A DNA stretch of 64,000 nt from Pontederia crassipes (taxonomy: Eukaryota > Streptophyta > Magnoliopsida > Commelinales > Pontederiaceae), in NCBI GenBank assembly GCA_030549335.1, contig CM060190.1, positions 65,238,118 through 65,302,117 of the forward strand, read 5' to 3'. This document shows positions 49,205 to 59,765 of this stretch, piece after piece. Positions within the stretch are counted from its first letter, which is position 1; the number at the start of each line of letters is the position of its first letter. Made by a program: the position numbers and the translations under genes. The notes under the pieces were generated by a model. The model did no database searches. It was not told where the DNA came from and saw nothing but the letters and a program-made list of their open reading frames with translations.

Positions 49205-50885
49205 ACTCGGACGAAAATTTTTCGGGAGTGCAAAATTTCACGCGTGCGCCTTTTCGCGCATTTTACTCCTTCATCCAAGAAGGTCAAAAGACGTAAAATT
49301 TTTTACGCTGTCAAAAGATACGAAATTTTCCATGCTTTCGTGCATGTTGATGTATGGGGACGATAAAACGGACTCGGGTGAAATTTTTTAGGGGCTGCGA
49401 CATTTAGCGCGCGTATTTTACTCGTGTTTTCCCGTAAAATAACTTTCTATTAACATTTTATAAAAAAAATAGTATAATATAATTTCCCGTAATCTTTTGA
49501 TTATGTACATAATCCACAAGCAATGAAGTCGCAAGTCACTCAGTCACAAGTTGGTACATCTTGATTGTTGGTTTGTTTAATCCTATTTTTTATTACTTCC
49601 TAATTGATCTAATTTTATACTTATGATTTTCAATATCTCATTTTTCATATTTGGACCAAAGGGGCATACTTGAGCTTGTTTCGAGAATCAACGGTGTGTT
49701 TTTGGCTAAAAACATTTGCATTAGATCAAAGTCATTTTGTATAAGTGAAATTTTTGGTTAAAACGCATTATGGATATGAAAAAGGAGATCTTATTCATTT
49801 TGCATTAGTAAACATCTATTCTTGATTTGTAGAAGAACCTATGCCTTTTGTATTAGTGGACAACATGTATGGCATCTGTTTGCCTAATTAGTTACCATTA
49901 ATTCTCTTCATTGTTACAAATTCCGATGCAAATGGTTTTAAAAGAAGTTATCTTTTATTGTTACTACTAATGATTTTATCTTATTTATTTAAGAATATAT
50001 CAATCGGAACGCTCATGTTGGTAGAAGCAAATGTAAAATCTTACATTTGGCCGGCAGCTGTTGCTTTATCTCCATAATCATGTAATATTGGATTAATTTA
50101 TTAGTATAATAATACTACTTGTGAGTTAAATTTTTTGTAATATTCATAAGTTGTACAATGTGCAATTCAGAGTATCTAAGAATTTGAATCTTATTTTGTT
50201 GCCCATGTAGCACTTTGGATGAAGAAAAAAAAGTTTGACTAAATGAATATGAATATTGAATGAGAGTTTTTTCTCTTAATAATTATTTTTTTCCCTCCTA
50301 TACGATTTTGTTTTCCCTCCCAAACAACTAGACAAAACCACCTGGTTTGATAGAAGTTATGTACCTGGCAGAATTTTACAAGATTTCATGTCATCCATCC
50401 GATCAAGTGACTTACACATGCAAGCCAAGTTATGATCTGAACCTCCATTAATCTCTCTATATATATAAATAAAATGAATGTCTTTTTCTTAAAGGCGGAA
50501 CATCATATCTTTATCTTTTTAAAATTATATGATTAAAATTTATTAACAATATTTAATATTTTCATTTAAATATTTATAATTTAATGAATAAGAAAATGAA
50601 AGACGTGATATTTTTGTAAAAAAAAAGAGGAGCATTATCATTAAATTTTATATACATCCAGGACTATCTCGAGATATGTCATTTGGGTCTTAAAAATGGT
50701 TCATGCCATTATTCAAATAAGAACTTCATAATCTTATTTCCATTTGTAATCTAATTTTAATATCAATTTTATTTTTTTCTTGATTTTTTAAATGAGACAT
50801 GACTGAGACGACCAAGGGGTCATTTGAAAATGAAACCGCGGTTCCTCCTAAGTTCCTGATGCATAGTTGAATTGACAGATTACTT
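49205..50885. other. Intergenic sequence
   Basis: No gene recognised. Two similar stretches at 49,205-49,260 and 49,365-49,420 (GACTCGGACGAAAATTTTTC versus GACTCGGGTGAAATTTTTTA) are a short diverged direct repeat. Confidence 0.4.
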
Positions 50886-50888
50886 CGG

Positions 50889-51300
50889 ATTGTGTTTGGT
50901 TAAAGTGAGATTTGATGATGAATTTGATGTGATAGGAAAAAATAGATGTGATGGATGAATTTTTGGTGAGTTTTAAATTAAAAATAATTATTTTAATTAT
51001 GAAGTATACTTTTATTATTAATTAAAAATTTATTATTAAATAAATTTTTTTATGGGAATTTTTTTGTTAAAAAATATATTATATAAATATAAAAAATCAT
51101 TTTAAAATTAATTATATTTAATAAAATAGTAATTTTGTTAATGAAATAATAAGTAATAAATAATATTATATTAATTCCTTATTAAAATTATTTTATATTT
51201 ATTAAATAATTTATTTTATAAATAATATGGTGTGAAAGAAAAGAAAAAGAAAATGAATGCAAAAGAAAAAGCGGTCACGTTAAACTCAAAATAAAAAATG
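50889..51300 (+). repeat. AT-rich dispersed repeat, copy B
   Basis: Starts TTGTGTTTGGTTAAAGTGAG, TTTGATGATGAATTTGATGT, then GATGTGATGGATG and TTGGTGAGTTTTAAA. It ends GAAAGAAAAGAAAAAGAAAA. Homologous in order and wording to the complement of 1-425 and of 55,830-56,250. Confidence 0.65.
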
Positions 51301-51899
51301 TCACGGCTCCCGGTTCCACAAAAAATGATGAAATCGAATCACGCAATCCTAATCTTGTTCCTGCTTCGAAATTTAGTTTCGGAGCGGTGTTTGGCGAAAT
51401 CGAGCGAAACAAGCCGTGGTTCCCATTCAATTTCGCAAACAAATGCTCCAAGTATTTACCCCTAACTATAAGTAAAACAGTTTGGCAACAGTTTCAATGT
51501 ATTTTTTCTCCGAATTTGATCATGAGCTTTTGATCACTCCTGCTAGAAAGTGATATTCAGAGAGTTTGGCCGGTAGAATTCTAGTTTCTTCATAATTTTA
51601 TTGATAAATTAATTTGGAATATATTTGAATGGAATAAAACGTAATGATGAAGAGCTAAAGAGTTGTGATATAAAAAATAGGAATATATGAAGGTGTAAAT
51701 CCAAAAAATATTTACATGTGTAGATTCATAGTTATATCAATATTTAATGATAGATATTTATTTAAATTATTTGATGATGTCATTATGATATCAAACGATT
51801 AAAATTATCTTAACTTTTTATATTAAGGTCCACCATCATATTTCAATCCAATGGTTGAACTACACATGTAAATCTTTTATGGATTTCCACATACATTTT

Positions 51900-52250
51900 T
51901 TTCTGAAAAAATAACTTGATAAATTAACTTCAGTGCATATTTGAATAAAATATAAATAATATAATATAATATAATAAATTAATTAATTAAAATAACAGTA
52001 TAAATTATTTTTTATTAAAAATTGAAAAAATATTATTTAAATATATGAAATTTTATTTTAATAAATTCTATTTAACAAAAAATAATATTTTTTATGAAAT
52101 GACAAGTAATAAATATATTAAATTAATTATTTTATAACAAATATATTATATTTAATAAATATTTTTTTGTGAGAGACACATAAGAGAGAGAAAATAATAA
52201 AATAAAAAACAAAAAACGAAATGAAAAAAAAGTTGTCACATTAAAAGAAA
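51900..52250 (+). repeat. AT-rich dispersed repeat, copy C (more diverged)
   Basis: Shares ATGAAATGACAAGTAATAAA and GAGAGAGAAAATAATAAAAT with copies A and B, in the same order. The 5' part is less clear. Confidence 0.45.
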
Positions 52251-53148
52251 TTTGAAAAAAAAAAAAAAAGAAAAACGCGCTAAGTTGGTCATGGAATCAA
52301 ACTGTGAAAACAAACTTCACATTACCATCAATTTTCATCTCGAGTTTCAACGTCGATATCATCTGATGAAACCGATCGAAGTTTGGTCACAGTTCGTCTA
52401 GTTTCACTGGCCAAATAAGACGGAGTTTTTTTTATCAATAACGTGATTTTAATGTATTCATAGAATTTGATTGTATTTGAGATTTGACTTCTATGCTTTT
52501 TAGAGGCACCACAAAACGTCATTTCCCATTTTTAATGCATTTTTATCTTTAACGATTCTATGACATAATTTCACTATCTAATTATATCAATCATCCTTAA
52601 TTTAACTCCGCACATAATTAAAGCCACCCAACAAAATGTTTTTGGATGGAGCTCTGATAGAAAATGCATTCATATTACGAGTAAGAGTAAAATTCTCAAA
52701 GGTCACGCTGCTCTATTCATCTCATGGGATAGGGGAAGTTATAAATCTATTCAATGATTTAATGATCATCCAACAATTTTGCAGGACAATTGTCGTCCTT
52801 TCTTAGTTTGCCAAATTATTTTTCACCATAATATATCCCAATTAATCGTAGTTAAGGAGTGTACCTCTCAATGCTCAAGCTTCTGCTGATAGAGTTACAT
52901 TGAACCTTTCCATCATGACTTCTGCAAGAAGTAAAGAATCATCAGATGACGAACAATAAAATCCACGACCTTTATTTCGTCGCAATATGTGAAAAAAGTG
53001 GAAAATTAATTTGAATTAAGTCTAACCTAAAAAAAAAAGAAAAAAATCGCACTGGACTGGTATGAGCAGTTTGGCAATGTCGGTCTTGTCCTTGGGCCAA
53101 GGACAACTGATCCTTCGAGAATTTCAGAAGAACAATTCTGATCTTGGG

Positions 53149-54208
53149 CTGCTCCTTATATTTGGAGCCGTCGGATTTCGGCCGATGACCCTTTGTGCGG
53201 TTCAATGTTTTCATTCGACATGTTTACATTTCATGCGCACCGGATGACGTGCATTTTTGGCGCTATCCGTCGAACACTGAACGACCTTACGAGGTTAACG
53301 CCGAACGATCTCGAGGCGAGAGGACGAGCTCGAGCAGCGGTGACATGAGGCGCTTCAACGACGGCGGCATTGGCGAGACGATGCGGTAGCGGAGGTGAGC
53401 TCCGGCAGCGCCAACGCGATGGGCTTGATCGGCAGAGCTCGGGCAGCGCCAACGCGATGGGCTTGATCGGCAGACGATCGATAAAGCCAAAGTGAAGAGG
53501 GTTAGGACGCGAACGTGAGGCGCTTTAGTGGCGTTGGCGTTGGCGACGTGAGGTGGCAGTGGTGATGAGGCAAGCTGGGGTGGGGCAACCAAAGTGAAGA
53601 GGGTTAGGGCGTGAGGTGAAGTGCTTCGGCAGCGGCGACATTGGCGAGGTGGCGGCGGCGACATTGGCGAGGTGAGGCAAGCTTGGGCAGTGCCGACGCG
53701 TAGGGCTTGATCGGTGAACGGCCAGCAAAGGGGGAGAATGAAGAGGGTCAGGGCGATGTAAGGCGCTTCAGCAGTGGCGTTGGCGAGGCGAGGCGAGCTC
53801 AGATGGCAACGGTGGGGAGGCGAGCTCGGGCGACGACTACACGAAGGGCTTGATTGGCGGATGACAGGCAAAGGGGGAAAATGAAGAGGGTTAAGGCGTT
53901 CAATAGGCAATGGGAGAAGTTGAACTTCAGCGGTGTGGTGACGACACGAGCTCGATCGACAGCAACGTGAGGTGCTTCAGTGGCAGCGGCGTTGGCGAGG
54001 CGAGGCGGCAGCAATGGTGAGGCAAACTTGGGAGGCACCGATGTGAAGATCTTGATCACGGATGATTGGCAAAAGGGGAAAATCAAGAGGGTTAGTGCAT
54101 TCGACTAAGGGAGAAGACGAACCAGACACTTGTGAACCATGAACCGCACATTTTTTAATCATCATTGATCTATGATCCGGATGGCTCCAAATATAGGAAG
54201 CAACTTGC
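53149..54208. mobile_element. Candidate DNA element with about 60-bp inverted repeats and a GC-rich minisatellite core
   Basis: Left end 53,149-53,213 (GCTGCTCCTTATATTTGGAG, CCGTCGGATTTCGG, TGTGCGGTTCA) and the complement of the right end 54,141-54,208 (GTTGCTTCCTATATTTGGAG, CCATCCGGATCAT, TGTGCGGTTCA) are clearly related. The interior is a GC-rich, imperfect tandem array. ORFs on both strands are low-complexity by-products. A Mutator-like non-autonomous element would fit the long inverted repeats; no 9-bp duplication was found. Confidence 0.5.
53380..54105. repeat. GC-rich minisatellite array
   Basis: Imperfect units marked by AAAGTGAAGAGGGTTAGG (53,491; 53,590; variants at 53,736, 53,877 and 54,077), each accompanied by GTGAGGCGCTT, GGCGTTGGCGA and GGGCTTGATCGG. 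Spacing varies from about 100 to 200 bases. At least five units. Confidence 0.75.
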
Positions 54209-54415
54209 TACCTACTTTATGTCCATTAAATCCTTTAAAAAAGGATGCTTTAACGAGTAGCAATGTTGCATACCTTCCAAATCTCGCTCTCGAAATCTAA
54301 AAATTCAAAAGAGGCAGTCATCTTATGCTGAAAAAATTTCATAATTATGAAACATAGTACTAAGAAGGTCATTCTCTTTTTATTCATTTAACCAAGGATT
54401 GAGTGAAACTATAAG

Positions 54416-55405
54416 GTTGTGTTTGGATTCCCCAATTTCTCTAAACTCATTAACAAGACAAGCAAGATTTGTCAAGCGTTTGGATCAAAATCCTCATCAA
54501 CAAGAACATGTCTCCCGCCCCCTCCGCCGTGAAGTCCACCCTCCTTCCACTAATTTGCCAGTCGACCATCTGTTGCACTCGTGAATCCTCTTGGATCGCC
54601 GGCGGCATCGGACAAAAGTAACGAGCCAAGCAGCTGACTCCTCACGAGAGGGCTCCACGTGTGCTTCGACAGCAGACCATCTTCGGCAGAGCAGCGACAA
54701 GAAAGAGTGTGGGGCGCTGGAGAGAGGTCCTGATGGTGGTGGCGAAGGTGAAAGGTTGGACAGTGGAGGTGGAGAGCCGACGATGCTGTCGTGCCAGAGC
54801 TTGTGTATTTACAGGGAATGTGGTTGTTATGAAAAGAGGAGGGAGGAAGAGAAAAAAAGCAAAGAGCCAAAGACCCTTTCTCTTCCTCGGCCCGCACGCG
54901 GTCCATGCACATACAACGCCTCTGCTTCCTCCTCCTCTCGGAGCCGAATGTGGTGGAGGGGAACGGTTGCGGGCGTCTCGGCCAGGACCTTCGACCGGTT
55001 CACCTTGAGAAGGCTCCTGTCGATGCAAGGGAGATAGACGAGCGCCAAGGTCACCGGCAGCTGATCCCTAACGTCAGGGTCTCTGGGTACGATCGTGATC
55101 CCTGGAATCATTCGACGTGGTCGATCAACAGAGGCTGATGGGGAAGGAGGAGGTGGCAGTGGCAGATGGGGGGGGGGGAGTTGATAGTGGCAGTGGAAGA
55201 GGGAGAGAATGAAATGTCCGTTTAGCATCGCGTGAAGTTCTCGAGACGGCTGAGAACTTTTTGGGTAGAACTTTTGTCCAAAATGTTCTGCCCTCCATCA
55301 AGGGCAAAAGGCTTGCCCTCCATCACGTGATGACAAAAACTTGGAAAGAGTGTTTGTCAGAACTTTACAAAATTCTAGGCAAAAATCCCCATTCAAACAC
55401 AGTCT
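54416..55405. other. GC-rich segment with inverted-repeat-like borders and overlapping ORFs
   Basis: Left border GGTTGTGTTTGGATTCCCCA and the complement of the right border (GACTGTGTTTGAATGGGGAT) are similar over about 20 bases. Inside are long overlapping ORFs in several frames (for example 54,591-55,037 plus, 54,827-55,228 minus), low-complexity and unrecognised. It may be a transposon that captured a gene fragment, or a remnant gene. No strand can be preferred. Confidence 0.3.
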
Positions 55406-55829
55406 AAAAGAAAGAAAGGACTTGACCTGCCGTCGAATTTAGCAATGACATTAGTAGGAGTCTAATACTTGCTAAGCATGAACTCTTTGACCTAAGACAA
55501 TCAAAATAATTCGATGAGATTATGCGCTTATGCGCTTTGTAACAATCATTTTTGTATTAATCACACGATCTTAATAAACTTAATAGCCACGTCTCTTTTT
55601 TAAAAGAAGAACGTTGTATCCTCTAATTTGTTATTCGTCAAAACAAAAATATACGAATCAAATTTAAAAATTTAAATGAAAACAAATCAATCTTCATAAA
55701 ATTTTAATCCGACTATTAAAGGGTGTTTCCCAGCGGGAACAACTCTACCAAACAACCCAATGTGACCTAGTTGTAGAACCATACCACATTAATTATGGAT
55801 CTTGATACTGGTTCCACCTGCCTAGTTTT

Positions 55830-56250
55830 ATCATTTAAGTCATTTTACTTTTTTTTTGTTTTCATATTTTTTAATCGATATTTTTTTTTCTTTTGAACCT
55901 TTTATTTTTTTTATCATTTTATATTTTTATCTTTTGTTATCTAAATAATTTATTTATTAAATAAAAACATTTATAATAAAATATTATTTATTATTTTATT
56001 AAGAAATTAAATATTTTATTAACTATAATTTATAAAAACTATTTTCATATTTTAATATATTTTTTAACAAAAAAATTTAATAAAAATTATAATTTATACT
56101 ATTTTTCATAAAAAAATATATTTTAAATTTACAATACTTATTTTTTATTCAAACACTTACTAAAATTAGTTTATCACATTAATTTTTTCTAACACATTAA
56201 TTCTCTAATTTTTCATCATTATGTTTCACTTTAATCAAGCACCTCCTGAA
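55830..56250 (-). repeat. AT-rich dispersed repeat, copy D
   Basis: Minus-strand reading: GTGCTTGATTAAAGTGAAAC, ATAATGATGAAAAATTAGAG, then AATGTGATAAAC and TAAAATATTTAATTTCTTAA. It has the same segment order as copies A and B. Confidence 0.6.
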
Positions 56251-58100
56251 CTAATATGAGCTAGAAATATGGTGTTATTGCTTAAAAAAGGATACCCTCC
56301 TATTATCCCATATATTCTATTCTTATACACTTAAACTAATTATATTTTCTAGAAAGAAGTCAATTAGTGAAATGAACCCACCCACAAACATACTGCCAAC
56401 AAATTGCGTTTGGTGAAGCTTTTCGTGCTTCAACTTCTGAAAAAAACATCTTACTTTTTGCAATAATTTTGGTACAAATTTTATAAATTTTTGTTCACAA
56501 AACTCAGGGAACAAAGTTTTGATAGCAGAAGAAAAGTGTGAATTATTCCTTGCCGAGTGTGAAGCATAGGACGAACCAAGTTTTTTATTTGCGAAAAAAT
56601 ATTTTAGTTCTGGACAAGTAGTTTTCAAAAAATAATATATATGTATGTATTTTTTCCGTATTTAGTAACGAGCAAAATCTTAACCAATAAACAATACTTT
56701 ATGTCTGACCGAAAAGTTAGGTTTCGAAATTTACATTATAATATAACATAATCAATCATGTATTTTTTAAAACTTATATGTTCTTATCATGGGAAAAAAA
56801 CACAGAAATGCTTTCTGGAATTTTATTTTCCATCAGAAGATTCAGAATATTTATATATATAGAAATATACATAATTTGCTTTCATCTTCATTTCTCTTTT
56901 CATTCTGTACCCTCATTTCTATTGTAAATATCTTATTTATATTATGGTAAGAATGTCCAATTAATAAAAAAATAATTAATTAGTTATTATTGGATATTAG
57001 AGTAGGATAGCTCGGATGAGATATCTTTTATTTTATTTTTATTTTTTATATTTTTGGTGTTTTAAACTAAAATATCACCCTAAAGTCACGGATTAATTTT
57101 TTATTGGTTTTCCTGCCACTAGACAGTATTATGAGTTAGGTAATAAAATAAGTTTTGATACAAATGCCTAATACTATAACTAAATTTAAGACATAATCCA
57201 ATTTAAGCACATTAAATAATAAAAAATGACATATATATTAATAATATAAACAAAAATATCTATAAATAAAAAAATGGTCCTCTCTGATCTGCATTTTTTA
57301 GTTTGGCTCTACGCGAATGGATTTATTAAAAAGAATAAGCAAATTTAATTGAACTGTTAACTTTTCAATACGCCCCTCTTATGCAACGAAAGACAAAGAA
57401 AATAATGCAAATATATATATATATATATAAACGATTATGGGTCCAAAAAAAAAATAATGTTGAAGTTATAAATAAAGGTTAAGTCTCCAACGGAAAATTT
57501 GACGATTGCCGTTTTTAAATGCTAGATTGATTACTGATATTATACACCAAACAACGATATTAGTTTCAAATTAAAATATTAGTATTGAATGATAATTCGG
57601 GTAAAACAAATATAAAGTATTTAAACTGTATATTCGTTAGCTGATTGTCAGTAATTTAAATTACAATAACAAAATTTTGTTAATGAACTGGATAAGATTA
57701 CAAATTATTAAATCATTTGCACTGACCAATTATTAATGTTCATATTAAAATGTTATAAATACGTGGATTTTATGAGTTGTCATTAATTAACATTTTTTAA
57801 AAGATAGATGTTAATAATAAATTGGATCAATAAAAAGCAATTGTGATTATAATAATTTATGTAAATTGGATCTATAATTCTGGATTATGTCATTTTTAGA
57901 AGGATTTAATGAGCGTGTATGTGTCACGCATTTTTTATGTACATTTTCTTTTTATTAATAATTTAAAAATCATAATTTAATTCGTTAATAATAATTATAT
58001 CCTTTATTTTTAAAAATCTATAAAATTTTGCACATTATTATCCTTGTAATAGATATACTTATTGTTTATAATTTCTATGCTATACAATTATTTTTTAGAG
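56251..58100. other. AT-rich intergenic sequence
   Basis: No gene recognised. A short (AT)n tract lies at about 57,409-57,428. Confidence 0.4.
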
Positions 58101-58159
58101 AAAAGAGCGCCCACGCTAAAGAGGCTGCAGCGCACCGTCGGAACTGATACAAAAACACG

Positions 58160-59030
58160 ATGGAGGAGCTCATATCTCCTTCCTCTTCTTGCTCTCCACC
58201 CCTTCCTCTTCTTGCTCTCCACCACCACCGCCCTTTTTCTCCGCTATCACCTCATACCACCTGCTGCCGCCAATTACCACCAGCACCCTCCGGTGCCAGC
58301 AGTAGCAATTCTTCAATGACATTCTGGTGCGCTAGTTGCTCGACCGCCGCAGAGCTCTCTTTCGGTGACGGCCACTTTCGCGGTAGGCGGGAAGACTCGG
58401 ACGGCAAGCCGCCTCTGTCTGTTGGTGCCACGGTGGACGCGGACAACGTGGAGTGGTTCTACATTGTGTTCCTAGCCGGTCATTCGGCACTGGCGACGAT
58501 GCAACCTTTCCCGTGCTTACGGTTCCCTCTCTCCCGTTTGGTTGACGGGCGTGCATGCACTGTAGGCATGCGGTTGTAGCAGTTCCTATGAGGCGAAGCC
58601 CCAGCGGATCCAGACGATGGTGTGTGACGCGGTTCACGGAGGTGTCCTCGAGTTCGATTCCACCGACATCATCGACGAGAATTGGGTCCTCGTGGAGCAA
58701 GCCAAGTTCGTATTGTTCACTTCGAAAGACGCGATCTTCGTCAGTTCTTTGCCAAGCGCTACCAAAACTTGTAGGGCGGATGGCGAAGAAAGAGGCGACT
58801 GTTGTGCTCTCCTCCTCCATCGATTCAGAGAAATCAGACTCGAAAGACGGTCTTCGGGTGCAGGCCCATCGTCGTGTGAGAAAGCGAGGGAAGCCAGCGG
58901 GCTCCGGGCGGGGGACCTCCGCGAACCACGTTGAGGATCCGATAGGCAGGAGACCTCCGCGAACCACCTCGAGGCGGACCGGCAATACTGGGAGAAGCTA
59001 AACCACCTCTTTTATGTGTTGCATTCGTCC
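58160..59030 (+). pseudogene. MYC-type bHLH transcription factor pseudogene (intronless, truncated)
   Basis: Shifting plus frames spell a MYC2/JAM-like protein: MEELISPSSSC (58,160), a degenerate ELSFGDGHFRGRRED (near 58,350), DNVEWFYIVFLAG (58,440), VWLTGVHAL (58,540), MVCDAVHGGVLEFDSTDIID (58,617) and ENWVLVEQAKF. Then come SSSIDSEKSDSKDG (58,818), RKRGKPAGSGRGTSANHVE (58,880) and the basic helix start NHLEADRQYWEKLNHLFYVL (to 59,023). The sequence then turns into unrelated AT-rich DNA, so helix 1 is cut and the ACT-like tail is absent. The basic-region Glu is Asp and RR is YW. A 38-bp tandem duplication (58,914/58,952) repeats the NHVE segment. bHLH-MYC_N genes are often single-exon, so this need not be a retrocopy. 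Confidence 0.75.
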
Positions 59031-59104
59031 TTTTCTCTATTTTTTATAATTATCGTCTATACTCTAAATTATTAATAAAAATGTAAAATAAATAAAGAAA
59101 AATA

Positions 59105-59610
59105 AGTGAAAGGAGTTCTTTTTTTCTTGGATTATTTTCGTAAATCTTCAAAATATCACGATTTTTCACATCTAATCTCAAACTATGGACTTATTTTTTT
59201 ATCCATAAATTATCACGTTTTTTTCATTTTAATCCTTCCATATACTTTTGTGACATTTTTCGTTACTTTTGATTTTTCTTATTTATGAAAAAACTAAATT
59301 ACCCCTTTCTCCATAACACATTAAATATAAAAAATTTAAAAAATTTTAGGGAAAGGATAATTTAGTCTTTTTATTAATGTCAAATTTTTTTATTTACCAT
59401 TTTAATATTTTCAGCAATTTTTTATTTTGTTATTTCATATTTTTTAAAAAGAGAGATAATTTAGTCTTTTCATAAATAAAAAAATAAAAGCAAAAAAATA
59501 TAATATAAAAAGACTAAAGTGAAAAAATAATTTATGAATAAAAAAATAAGTTTGTACTTTGATATTAAATATGAAAAATTATGATAATTCATACATATTT
59601 ATAGAATTTT
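59105..59610. mobile_element. Fold-back (inverted-repeat) element upstream of SCE1
   Basis: Left arm 59,105-59,305 (AAATATCACGATTTTTCACA, AACTATGGACTTATTTTTTT, ATTTATGAAAAAACTAAATT) pairs with right arm 59,455-59,610 (TAATTTAGTCTTTTCATAAA, AAAAAATAAGTTTGTACTTT, GAAAAATTATGATAATTC). The wording resembles the 6,444-6,835 element only in general plan. Its right edge is about 155 bases upstream of the SCE1 ATG. Confidence 0.65.
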
Positions 59611-59765
59611 TTTTTTCTTTTAAAAGACCTTTAACTTTGCTGAGGACCACGAGTGGTAAAGGCAGCCGTAGTTTTAAAAGCTAGGTCCTGTTTCTCTTCT
59701 GCTTTTCTCACCGGTCGTCGCAAAAAGGGAGCAGAGACCGTCGAGTGCGTCGGCGTTGTCAGAGA

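Noticed and set aside
53287..53910. 207-codon minus-strand ORF rich in Pro/Ser/His
   Set aside because: Translation of a GC-rich tandem repeat, low complexity, with competing ORFs on both strands.
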